The notes beneath the pieces are model-generated. The model saw only the letters and a program-made list of their open reading frames with translations. It had not been told where the DNA came from and did no database searches. A program made the position numbers and the translations under genes. From Mesonia aquimarina (GTDB lineage Bacteria; Bacteroidota; Bacteroidia; Flavobacteriales; Flavobacteriaceae): a DNA stretch of 64,000 nt. Location of the stretch: the NCBI RefSeq assembly GCF_003667275.1, contig NZ_RCNV01000002.1, positions 310,001 to 374,000 of the forward strand. Reading direction: 5' to 3'. Positions 56,124 through 63,777 of the stretch are shown one piece after another. Every line of letters starts with the position of its first letter. Within the stretch, counting starts at the first letter, position 1.

Positions 56124-56963
56124 TTAATCAATACTGATTTCTATTGGAATTTGTGATTTAACTTCCTTTGTTTGTTCACAGGCAGGAGACCACCTTGTTA
56201 ACTCAACCAATAAGTTAGTTATTTTACGTTTAACCTCATTATCCAGTTGACCGGCATAGCGTATGGGTTCTTTTTCAATTTTACCTTCTTCGTTAATAAT
56301 GACATAGGCTTTTATAGTATGGGGGATATGTCCTTTTATTTTTTTTATTTCTTGGATCAGTAGTTTGCTGTCGGACTGTAAGCTAGGTAATCGGGAAGGG
56401 TTTAAATAAACACCATCCGAATTTGTTTTTGCATAATTATATTTATTTTGCTCTAGTACCCATTTGTAAGCAGCAGCTTGTTCGTCTATTCCCTTAAATG
56501 TTTTGAATTTACCTTTAAAGGTTTGGGTTTTAATTAAACAATCATTTTTGTAGTGACCTATTTCCAAGTGATAAGCTCCGCGCAATCCTTTTGTGCTGTT
56601 AAATGGATTTTGGTTGAGCAGCAAATCAGCCTTGTTTACTTTATAAGTAGTTGGGTTATCTATATTTATGTTGTCGGTCCAATAATTATAGCTAAGCTCT
56701 TTAATTTCTAGGACGCTGTTAATTGTAAATGAAATTTCATACCCTCCAAAACCTGTATGATAAGTGTTTATTATTTGGAACAAAGCAGCAGATTCAGCAT
56801 TTAAAATTAATTCTTTAAAATCTTGTTCAGGTTTTTCGATATCATCAAAGCGCTCAAAATCATCATTAATTTCATATTTCTCAAGATTTTTGTCAATGGA
56901 GATCTTCTGTTGTCCAAAAGCAACATTTATTAATAAAATTAGGATTACAACTAACGCTTTCAA
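56124..56963 (-). CDS. TonB C-terminal-like exported protein
   Basis: A 279-residue protein starting at TTG with a signal peptide ending in VAFGQ. The C-terminal 80 residues (HTIKAYVIINEEGKIEKEPI and the following LTRWSPACEQ) resemble the TonB C-terminal fold of Bacteroidota proteins, where W-x-P-A is common. It lacks an inner-membrane anchor after cleavage, so it is not a complete TonB. Function unknown. Confidence 0.68.
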   Translation of the reverse strand: MKALVVILILLINVAFGQQKISIDKNLEKYEINDDFERFDDIEKPEQDFKELILNAESAALFQIINTYHTGFGGYEISFTINSVLEIKELSYNYWTDNINIDNPTTYKVNKADLLLNQNPFNSTKGLRGAYHLEIGHYKNDCLIKTQTFKGKFKTFKGIDEQAAAYKWVLEQNKYNYAKTNSDGVYLNPSRLPSLQSDSKLLIQEIKKIKGHIPHTIKAYVIINEEGKIEKEPIRYAGQLDNEVKRKITNLLVELTRWSPACEQTKEVKSQIPIEISID

Positions 56964-57283
56964 TCGTTGTTTATTGGTTCAAACAAAATAATTATCAAGA
57001 AGTGTACCTAACAGCTGTATTTAAAAACGGCTTTCTTTTTTTACCTTTCCCTCAACTCTGACGGGTGCTAAGTGTAATTATAAATAATCTTTTTTACAGT
57101 ACTCATTCCAAAATAGCAATAGAGTCAAGGGGGTATTCAATAACTTACCGCTTATAGCAATAGAATATAGGTTTTAGAACATGTTGAAATAAAACTAAAG
57201 TGTCTGTTGTGCTCAAATATCATAAAAAACAAAGCCCCCCTGATTAGGGAGGCCTTATAAAAAGTTTTAAAAATCGTATAGAA
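56964..57283. other. Intergenic region
   Basis: 320 bases between the TonB-like and the metallophosphatase genes. The only clear element is the terminator of the latter at 57232-57256. An imperfect direct repeat of atagcaatag lies near 57113 and 57161. No small ORF seems credible. Confidence 0.35.
57232..57256 (-). terminator. Terminator downstream of the metallophosphatase gene
   Basis: The arms around GCCCCCCT and AGGGAGGC pair with one mismatch and a GATT loop. On the - strand the hairpin is followed by a T-rich run, as expected for the gene ending at 57284. Confidence 0.65.
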
Positions 57284-59557
57284 CTATTTTACTGCCTTAA
57301 TTACTTTTGTATTACCGTTATCTAAAATGACGTTTACAAAAAATAATCCTGAAGAAATAGTACTTGAATTAACTCGATAGTTTTTGGCATTTACGATTTC
57401 ATTGCGAATTAATTTCCCGTTAGAACTTATAATTTCTATAGCCTTAATTTGTGTTGACGAGTTGATGGTAAATGTATCGCCTTTTATTGGATTCGGGTAC
57501 AATACTACTTTGGTGCTTATACCTGTGATATCTGAAACGCTCAAATTAGCGTCACCAATTACAATTCTAGTATCTTGATCTTGATCTGTTTCTGCAATAT
57601 TGTAGGCAGAAGCATTGTCTGGGTAGAAGCTAGACATATATTCGGCCACGGCATCCTGCTCTCCACCTGTATAACTGAAGGAGTTGTTGTTGTCCGGATC
57701 ATTAGCAAGGTCCCCATCAGGGTAGTCTACTGTTTCACCAAAACCAAGACCGCTGTAATAATTTAGACGGTTTGGTGCGCTTAACTGATCAAAAGGATAG
57801 CTGTCACCACCCTCGGCTAAAAAGTTTAGCGTTACCATATTAAAAGTAATCCCGTTTGGAGCAACATTTACACCATCTTCCATCACCACAACATCATTGG
57901 TCGCATCTGTATCGCCTTTGTCTACTACTAAGCCTATAAGTCTGCTCCCTGCCGGTTCATCGGGATCGTATACAAAGCTCATACCTCCTACCTGTGGAAA
58001 CTGTCCGGGCTCGGCACCAGGAGCTACAGCCGCAAGGCCATGCTCAACAATATCGATTAGTTCGTCAGCGGTTAGCGTTAATCTAACAAGACCATTGTCA
58101 AAGCGAAGCGTTGCTTTTAGATGGCCTTCGGAAACTCCGTTATCAGCCGGAGGAGAAAATATGATATCATCAGGATCATTAGAACCGCTTGGAATGACTG
58201 CCGAACCAATTTCTGTTCTCAATCCGCCCCCGTTTTTAAGAGAAATATCTACGTCTGCATCTGCAGCAGGATTGAGAAGATTAGCATACCAGAGGTTAGC
58301 GTCAGCGGTTAGGTTTCCTAAATTGGTTTCTTGAGTTCTTACTTGTGACCTTCTTCCGTCAAGATAAACACTCGAATAACCTACAACGTTGTTATATTGC
58401 GCACTAATAACTCCCTGTATAGCATTTCTAAGTGCTACTACTGAAGGATTTGGCGTGGCGTTCAATGAGTTTACCAAGGATTCGTTAGCCGGATAAGCAC
58501 CATTAATGGTATTATCAAGTTCGTTTAGGTCTATAACCCCATTGTTATCAAATTCTACTACCAATCTTCCAAGATACTTATAATCGCCATCTACGTTTAC
58601 GACCAGTACAGGATCGCCAGCAGCGTCTGTAGTTTGAAATGGATAAGACTCGTCAAATGCAGGATCTGTTACCAAAGAATTGCTAAAAAGCACGTCATTG
58701 CTATCGCCCATTCTTGTATTAGAACCTCCGGCAACGATGATATCTACCCCATCTAAAAGAGTCGCTAATTGTTTTTCGATACTGATGGTCTGCATGTGGG
58801 CTATCAGAATAATTTTATTTACTCCGGCCATTTTAAGTGCATCAACGCTTGACTGTATTTCTGTTGCCAGTTGGGTAACACTTGAGCCCGGAGCAGGAGT
58901 TATGCTTAGATCACCAATTGAGGTAATGTCCGGAAAGCTTGGAGCAACAGCACCAATAAGCCCTATGCTTTCACCGTTTATGGTTTTAACGGCGTATTTA
59001 GCAACCTGATTGTTAAGTGTGTTTATATTGTTACCATCCGTACCAACGATTCCGGAAAAATCTCCGTCAGCGGAGAAGTCCATGTTTGTGGCAAGCCATG
59101 GAAAGCTGGAGCCGGGAAAGTTGACGTTATTAAATGATTCGCTACTGAAAGCGGCATCAAAAAATTCACCGGGTCCTTGATCTAATTCATGATTCCCGAT
59201 ACAGGCAGCTTCAACGCCAAAAGCATTTGCAAAGGCGATGTCTAAATGACCGGGCTCATTGCTACCTGAAAGCGATCTTACGGCATCGTTTTCAGCAGCA
59301 TAAAAGCGAGGACCGGGAATGATAAGATCACCAGAGGTTAGGGTCAGCGTGTTGTTAGTATAGTTAGGATCATTTTGAAAAAGATCAACCAAGGCAGAGA
59401 ACTCATCTACTGCGTCAAGGGCATTTTCTTCGTTGCCGTCTACATCAGAGTAGTGCAATAATTGTAACTCAAAGTTCTGGGCAAATAAAGTAGCTCCAGA
59501 AAACATAAAAAAGGCTAATGTTAAAACCTTAATTGTTTTAAAGTAAAGAAGTTTCAT
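57284..59557 (-). CDS. T9SS-sorted metallophosphatase / 5'-nucleotidase-like protein
   Basis: A 757-residue secreted protein. Signal peptide ends near TLFAQ. The N-terminal metallophosphatase domain has HYSDVDGNE, GDLIIPG, GNHELDQGP and VAGGSNTRMG; the 5'-nucleotidase C-terminal domain follows (GNLTADANLWYANLL; FDNGLVRLTLTADELIDIVE). The last 80 residues are a type A T9SS sorting domain (VVLYPNPIKGDTFTIN then NGNTKVIKAVK). Two expected histidine ligands are changed (DVDG for DxH, GGSN for GHSH). It is probably exported through the T9SS to which the protein at 33286 contributes. Confidence 0.9.
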   Translation of the reverse strand: MKLLYFKTIKVLTLAFFMFSGATLFAQNFELQLLHYSDVDGNEENALDAVDEFSALVDLFQNDPNYTNNTLTLTSGDLIIPGPRFYAAENDAVRSLSGSNEPGHLDIAFANAFGVEAACIGNHELDQGPGEFFDAAFSSESFNNVNFPGSSFPWLATNMDFSADGDFSGIVGTDGNNINTLNNQVAKYAVKTINGESIGLIGAVAPSFPDITSIGDLSITPAPGSSVTQLATEIQSSVDALKMAGVNKIILIAHMQTISIEKQLATLLDGVDIIVAGGSNTRMGDSNDVLFSNSLVTDPAFDESYPFQTTDAAGDPVLVVNVDGDYKYLGRLVVEFDNNGVIDLNELDNTINGAYPANESLVNSLNATPNPSVVALRNAIQGVISAQYNNVVGYSSVYLDGRRSQVRTQETNLGNLTADANLWYANLLNPAADADVDISLKNGGGLRTEIGSAVIPSGSNDPDDIIFSPPADNGVSEGHLKATLRFDNGLVRLTLTADELIDIVEHGLAAVAPGAEPGQFPQVGGMSFVYDPDEPAGSRLIGLVVDKGDTDATNDVVVMEDGVNVAPNGITFNMVTLNFLAEGGDSYPFDQLSAPNRLNYYSGLGFGETVDYPDGDLANDPDNNNSFSYTGGEQDAVAEYMSSFYPDNASAYNIAETDQDQDTRIVIGDANLSVSDITGISTKVVLYPNPIKGDTFTINSSTQIKAIEIISSNGKLIRNEIVNAKNYRVNSSTISSGLFFVNVILDNGNTKVIKAVK

Positions 59558-59776
59558 AGGAAATTATTTTGTTTGATGTAAAACTATTCCTAATGTATTG
59601 TAAACGAGTTAATTTAACTTGAAATGATTGTTATATAGGTGAAAATAAATATCGTTAAGGTTTCTAAATTGTTAGTAGTGAAAGGACAAGATAATTATAC
59701 CTTAAATAAATAAAGCTGTACGCTATATGCTTTAAGCACGATTTACTTGGATTTAACCCATCAGCAAATTAAATTT

Positions 59777-59820
59777 AAACCATAAAACTTGAGGTGTTTA
59801 GCTCCCAAGCTTTATGGTTT
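59777..59820. terminator. Long inverted repeat, likely bidirectional terminator
   Basis: AAACCATAAA (59777-59786) and TTTATGGTTT (59811-59820) pair perfectly, and the inner CTTG/CAAG and GG/CC extend the stem. It lies just after the end of the - strand gene at 59840. Confidence 0.6.
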
Positions 59821-59839
59821 TCTTTACTATATATGTATC

Positions 59840-60265
59840 TCAATTATTTTTTTCTAAGAAGTTAAAAATAATCAATTTTAAATTCCTTACTTTTTCTAAA
59901 TGTTTATTTAGTTTATTGTGAAACTCAAAATGTTCGTTGAAGAAATAAGCTTCACAATGCATATCTTCACATTCCCTAATTTCCAAAGTTTTATTGGTAA
60001 AATTAATTGTTCTATTATAAAACATTTTATTGTTCTCAAGTACTTTTTTTAAGGTGTTATGTAAATAAGATTTATCTTCCTTATTTTTATTGAGAGATTT
60101 AGCAAGTGTTGATTCTAATAAACTCCTCAGAAAAATTAATTCTTTTTCAATAAAGTCTAGATTTTTTTTCCAGTCTTTTAATTCTTTATTTAAGGTTAGA
60201 ATAAGGATGCTCTCATCATCATCGTGTAATTTTACTGTGTTTTCCATTGTATAATGTATTTTCAT
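59840..60265 (-). CDS. Helical protein, unknown
   Basis: A 141-residue, highly charged helical protein with coiled-coil-like heptads (LKDWKKNLDFIEKELIFLRSLL). No cysteine zinc site (single CEDMHCEAYF pair). The start may be 60265 or the ATG at 60250; both overlap the 3' end of the Rnk/GreA-like gene, so the two are coupled. Function unknown; it belongs to the gdh set by position. Confidence 0.6.
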   Translation of the reverse strand: MKIHYTMENTVKLHDDDESILILTLNKELKDWKKNLDFIEKELIFLRSLLESTLAKSLNKNKEDKSYLHNTLKKVLENNKMFYNRTINFTNKTLEIRECEDMHCEAYFFNEHFEFHNKLNKHLEKVRNLKLIIFNFLEKNN

Positions 60266-60644
60266 GGGTTACATCAATAATTTTTATAGTTCCTTTTCCT
60301 GTGGGAAAATCCCAAGTAAGCTCATCTCCTTTAGCATATCCAAATAGTGCTAAGCCCATTGGGGCTAATATGGAGATTTTATCATGTGCAATACTACTTT
60401 TATCAGGAGTAACGATCTGATATTTTTTAGTCAGAAAAGGGGTCTCGATATGTACAATAGAATTAAATCGGATAACGTCAACAGGTAATTCTTTATTTTT
60501 TACAATTTCAGCTTGAGTCATTTCTTTTTTTAGAGCAGAAATAGCAAGGCGATAAGAATCACTTTTGTCGTGTTGCGCTAACGAAATAATTCGTTTTAAC
60601 AAGTCAAATTCATTCTCTTCTATTAATAATTTTTTATATTTCAT
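60219..60644 (-). CDS. Rnk/GreA-type transcription factor
   Basis: A 141-residue protein: a short helical N-terminus of about 50 residues, too short for the full GreA coiled coil, then a GreA/B C-terminal FKBP-like domain (ISILAPMGLALFGYAKGDEL and FPTGKGTIKIIDV). This matches the Rnk/short-GreA group that binds RNA polymerase. It could adjust elongation or compete with GreA in the secondary channel. Confidence 0.82.
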   Translation of the reverse strand: MKYKKLLIEENEFDLLKRIISLAQHDKSDSYRLAISALKKEMTQAEIVKNKELPVDVIRFNSIVHIETPFLTKKYQIVTPDKSSIAHDKISILAPMGLALFGYAKGDELTWDFPTGKGTIKIIDVTHENTLYNGKHSKITR

Positions 60645-60760
60645 TTTAGTTATCTAAAATAAAGGGGAACCCGAAGACAGATTAACACCAAGTAGCACTA
60701 GTTGACTTTTATTGCACAAATCATGGAAAAACTCTTCTGGGTTCACCCTATTAAATGTTA

Positions 60761-62041
60761 TTAAGGAAAAATACCGCGTTGTCTGTAAGCTGTTTCTATT
60801 CTGGAAATAGCTAATATATAAGAAGCGGTTCGCCAATCGGTTTGATGTTCTTCTACCGCTTTAGCCACTTTGGAGAAGTTTTCTGAAAACTTCTTTTCTA
60901 TTTTTCGCATGACTTCTTCCAGTTGCCATAGTTCTCCATTTCTATTTTGAAGCCATTCGAAATAACTGCCAATAACACCACCGGAATTGCATAAAATATC
61001 AGGGATAATAGTTATCCCTTTTTCTAAAATAATATTCTCTCCTTCTCCTGTTATAGGACCGTTAGCGCCTTCAGCAATAATGTTTGCTTTTATGTCATAA
61101 GCATTTTGCTGGTTGATTTGATTCCCTAAAGCTGCTGGAATTAAAATATCACAATCTAAACCAAAAAAACGCTTAGGTTCAATTTCTTCTGCTCCTATAA
61201 AGCCTTGAATAGAGCCTTTTCTAGGTTTAGTATGTTCAATTAATTGGTCTACATCAATTCCATTTTCATTTATTAAACTAGCGTGTGCATCTTGTACTGC
61301 AAGTAGTTTAGCTCCCTCTTGTATCATAAAATGTGAAACCCATTGCCCTACATTACCAAAACCTTGTACAATAAAACGTTTTCCTTTTAAGGATTTTCCT
61401 TGCTCCGCTAGCAATAATTTGATGGATAAATAAACTCCAAATCCGGTAGCTCTATCTCTTCCTTCCAATCCTCCGGCCCCAACAGGCTTTCCTGTAACCA
61501 CATGTTGATTATGAGAACGTTGTGAAGACGATTTGGTAGACATATAAGTGTCTAAAATCCAAGCCATGGTTTGCTCATTGGTATTTACATCCGGTGCGGG
61601 TATATCTTGTTCTGGTCCAATATTCTCTCCAAGGGCAAATGTAAAACGCCTTGTTATTCGTTCTAATTCAGCTAAAGAATGATCTCTAGGATCTAACTGT
61701 ATTCCTCCTTTGGCCCCACCAAAAGGGAGACCGGCCAAAGAAGTTTTCCAAGTCATCCACATAGCTAATGCCTTTGCGTCAGATACATCTATAGAAGGGT
61801 GGTAACGGAGTCCACCTTTATAGGGACCTAAAGCATTATTATGTTGTACACGATAGCCCGTAAATATCTTAACATCACCATTATCCATTTTTACCGGAAA
61901 ATGAATAATGATTTCGTTATTGGTGATTGCCAGTATTTTTTTTATATTTTCATTGAGATTGATGCGCTCTGCAACTTTATAATATTGTTGCATTACATTA
62001 TCATACATTGATGCGGGTTTCTTTTCTTGAATAGTGCTCAT
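60761..62041 (-). CDS. gdhA: Glutamate dehydrogenase (Glu/Leu/Phe/Val dehydrogenase)
   Basis: A 426-residue enzyme that interconverts glutamate with 2-oxoglutarate and ammonia. Catalytic lysines sit in GPYKGGLRYHP (Lys75), TWKTSLAG (Lys99) and PFGGAKGG (Lys111); the Rossmann motif is VQGFGNVGQWVS. Length and form match the NAD(P) hexameric type. It begins 2 bases after the four-cysteine small protein, so both should be on one transcript from the sigma-54-like promoter. Confidence 0.95.
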   Translation of the reverse strand: MSTIQEKKPASMYDNVMQQYYKVAERINLNENIKKILAITNNEIIIHFPVKMDNGDVKIFTGYRVQHNNALGPYKGGLRYHPSIDVSDAKALAMWMTWKTSLAGLPFGGAKGGIQLDPRDHSLAELERITRRFTFALGENIGPEQDIPAPDVNTNEQTMAWILDTYMSTKSSSQRSHNQHVVTGKPVGAGGLEGRDRATGFGVYLSIKLLLAEQGKSLKGKRFIVQGFGNVGQWVSHFMIQEGAKLLAVQDAHASLINENGIDVDQLIEHTKPRKGSIQGFIGAEEIEPKRFFGLDCDILIPAALGNQINQQNAYDIKANIIAEGANGPITGEGENIILEKGITIIPDILCNSGGVIGSYFEWLQNRNGELWQLEEVMRKIEKKFSENFSKVAKAVEEHQTDWRTASYILAISRIETAYRQRGIFP

Positions 62042-62043
62042 AA

Positions 62044-62187
62044 TTATTGGTGATTTTCACAATAAAGTTTATTAGTATGTTTCCAAGTGCAAGTTTTTAT
62101 ATGGTTGCAATTGATGCATAAGCCTTGCAGTGGCTTATTTTTTTTTGAGGCTTGATTAAAAGCTAGTATGGGTTCCAGTATTTCCAT
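62044..62187 (-). CDS. Four-cysteine zinc-ribbon-like microprotein (47 residues)
   Basis: A 47-residue ORF from ATG at 62187 to TAA at 62044. Its C-terminal half has Cys24, Cys27, Cys33 and Cys43 (C-x2-C-x5-C-x9-C; start QGLCINCNHIKTC), a likely zinc or iron site. Similar small proteins with an LC-x2-C-x5-C core occur in Bacteroidota, as I recall them. Its stop lies 2 bases before the glutamate dehydrogenase start. The sigma-54-like element ends 26 bases before its ATG. Confidence 0.72.
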   Translation of the reverse strand: MEILEPILAFNQASKKNKPLQGLCINCNHIKTCTWKHTNKLYCENHQ

Positions 62188-62212
62188 AATTAATTTAAAT
62201 TTCTTTTATAAT

Positions 62213-62228
62213 GGCAATTGATATACCA
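62213..62228 (-). promoter_or_regulatory. Candidate sigma-54 (-24/-12) promoter
   Basis: On the - strand this reads TGGTATATCAATTGCC. It keeps the invariant GG-N10-GC spacing of the -24/-12 consensus TGGCACG-N4-TTGCA, with T-G-G, A5 and T-T-G-C matched. Predicted start near 62202, about 15 bases before the microprotein ATG. An NtrC-type activator gene lies directly upstream. Confidence 0.6.
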
Positions 62229-62314
62229 GTAATAATATTTTTAACTTAATTATGTTTAAACTGCTATAAATCAAACTATTATAAATTAATTTTGTAAGAT
62301 TAATTAATAGGGGG

Positions 62315-62333
62315 TCGGGTATATTTTACCCGA
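62315..62333. promoter_or_regulatory. Inverted repeat, possible enhancer (UAS) site 1
   Basis: TCGGGTA and TACCCGA pair perfectly around a 5-base centre. Its middle lies about 120 bases upstream of the predicted start near 62202, a normal place for an NtrC-type activator site. Confidence 0.5.
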
Positions 62334-62347
62334 TAGGTGAAAAATGG

Positions 62348-62359
62348 ACCAAGCTTGGT
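62348..62359. promoter_or_regulatory. Perfect 12-base palindrome, possible enhancer site 2
   Basis: ACCAAGCTTGGT is self-complementary. Its centre is about 150 bases upstream of the predicted start. Unlike site 1 in sequence, so the two may bind different proteins. Confidence 0.4.
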
Positions 62360-62433
62360 TTAGCCAAATTGATTACAGAAAAGATTTATTTTTATAAATA
62401 GCAGGAAATCAATACCGTTTCGTATGTCTAAAA

Positions 62434-63777
62434 CTAGCTTTCTAATTTGTTTCGTAGAGTTTTACGGTCTATTTGTAATAATTTAGCAGCTTTAGTTTTG
62501 TTATTTCCTACAGAAGCCAATACTTTTTGAATATATTTTTTTTCCATGACCGAAAGTGGTAAAAAAATATCGTCTGTAGGTTTAGATGTTATTTTATATT
62601 TAAAATGATCCGGAAGTTGTTCTACACCTATTTCTCCATCGTTCATAATGGTTAATTTCTGAATGCAGTTTTCCAGTTCTCGCACATTTCCCGGCCAGGG
62701 ATATCGCTGAAAAACGCTCATTACTTGTGCACTCAGTTGTAATTCTTTTTTAGCATACTCTTTAGCATACTTTTTTAAAAATCGATCACACAGCAAGGGG
62801 ATGTCTTCACTTCGCTTATGTAAAGGCGGGACATTAATATCGACTACATTTAAACGGTAGTACAGATCTTCTCTAAAGGTTTGCTGCTGTACTTGTTGAT
62901 AAAGATTTTCGTTGGTTGCAGCTATCACCCGGACTTGAATTTTTTCAGCTTTAGTAGCTCCAACTTGAAGTACTTCTTTTTCTTGAAGAACACGTAGTAG
63001 TCGTACTTGAACTGATGCAGGTGCTGTACCTATTTCATCGAGAAAAATCGTACCCGTATGGGCAGCTTGAAAAAAACCTTGTTTATGTTGATTTGCTCCC
63101 GTAAATGCTCCTTTAACATATCCAAACAATTCAGATTCCAAAAGATTTTCGGGAATTGCTCCACAATTTACCGTAATAAAAGGGTTAGCTGCAAAAGCGC
63201 CTTTATAATGAATTGCTCTTGCGATAAGTTCTTTACCGGTTCCGCTTTCTCCTTGAATAAGTATAGTGGCTCTATTATTTTTAACCCGTTCAATTTGTTC
63301 TACCAAATCTGCAATTTCTGGAGACTTTCCTATAATTCCGGCATACACTTGATGCTGAAGAAATTCACTTTTAGCTTCGTTATGAAAACGCAAGGGACTT
63401 GCTTTTCGGTTCTCCAAAGATTTTTCAATCGCTTTCTTTAACTCTGCATTGGTAAAAGGTTTAACCAGGTAATCTGTAGCGCCTGACTTTATCGCATCTA
63501 CAGCAGAGTTTACTGAAGGAAATCCTGTTATAACCAATTTAGGCATATATGGATAATGCTCGTCTGCATACTTCAGTAATTCTAAGCCATTAATTTCGGG
63601 CATTTGTAAATCGGAAATCAACAAATCAATTGTAGTTAATTTTAAAATATCTAATGCTTCCTTAACAGAACTTGCTTTAAAAACGTGAAATTCAAGTGCT
63701 TTCAAGTTCCGTTGTAAAACCTCTAACATGTCATAGTTATCGTCTACAATAAGAATGTTCTCTTTTTTTAAGCTCAT
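62434..63777 (-). CDS. NtrC-type sigma-54-dependent response regulator
   Basis: A 447-residue activator with three domains. The receiver (1-120) has the phosphoacceptor Asp56 in LLISDLQMPEING. The AAA+ domain has Walker A GESGTGKE, the sigma-54 contact loop GAFTGA and Walker B GTIFLDEIG. The C-terminal Fis-type helix-turn-helix is NKTKAAKLLQIDRKTLRNKL. It should hydrolyse ATP to open promoters bound by sigma-54. It overlaps the histidine kinase by 4 bases. Confidence 0.96.
   Translation of the reverse strand: MSLKKENILIVDDNYDMLEVLQRNLKALEFHVFKASSVKEALDILKLTTIDLLISDLQMPEINGLELLKYADEHYPYMPKLVITGFPSVNSAVDAIKSGATDYLVKPFTNAELKKAIEKSLENRKASPLRFHNEAKSEFLQHQVYAGIIGKSPEIADLVEQIERVKNNRATILIQGESGTGKELIARAIHYKGAFAANPFITVNCGAIPENLLESELFGYVKGAFTGANQHKQGFFQAAHTGTIFLDEIGTAPASVQVRLLRVLQEKEVLQVGATKAEKIQVRVIAATNENLYQQVQQQTFREDLYYRLNVVDINVPPLHKRSEDIPLLCDRFLKKYAKEYAKKELQLSAQVMSVFQRYPWPGNVRELENCIQKLTIMNDGEIGVEQLPDHFKYKITSKPTDDIFLPLSVMEKKYIQKVLASVGNNKTKAAKLLQIDRKTLRNKLES

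Larger units (their letters stand above)
62188..62433. other. Regulatory intergenic region upstream of the gdh set
   Basis: 246 bases between the sigma-54 activator and the microprotein gene. Holds the promoter element (62213-62228) and the inverted repeats at 62315-62333 and 62348-62359. No other coding sequence is supported. Confidence 0.6.

Noticed and set aside
57897-58334. Open frame on the + strand opposite the metallophosphatase gene
   Set aside because: Composition is that of an antisense shadow (Ser/Pro/Thr-rich, no domain), and the - strand gene has clear motifs throughout.
60654-60836. 60-residue - strand frame between gdhA and the Rnk/GreA-like gene
   Set aside because: It overlaps the 3' end of gdhA, has no recognisable pattern and no promoter.
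62118-62146. Terminator-like hairpin ATAAGCC/GGCTTAT with eight T on the + strand, as if an sRNA ended here
   Set aside because: It falls inside the four-cysteine microprotein ORF on the - strand, and no + strand promoter or gene lies upstream. I treat it as a by-product of coding sequence.
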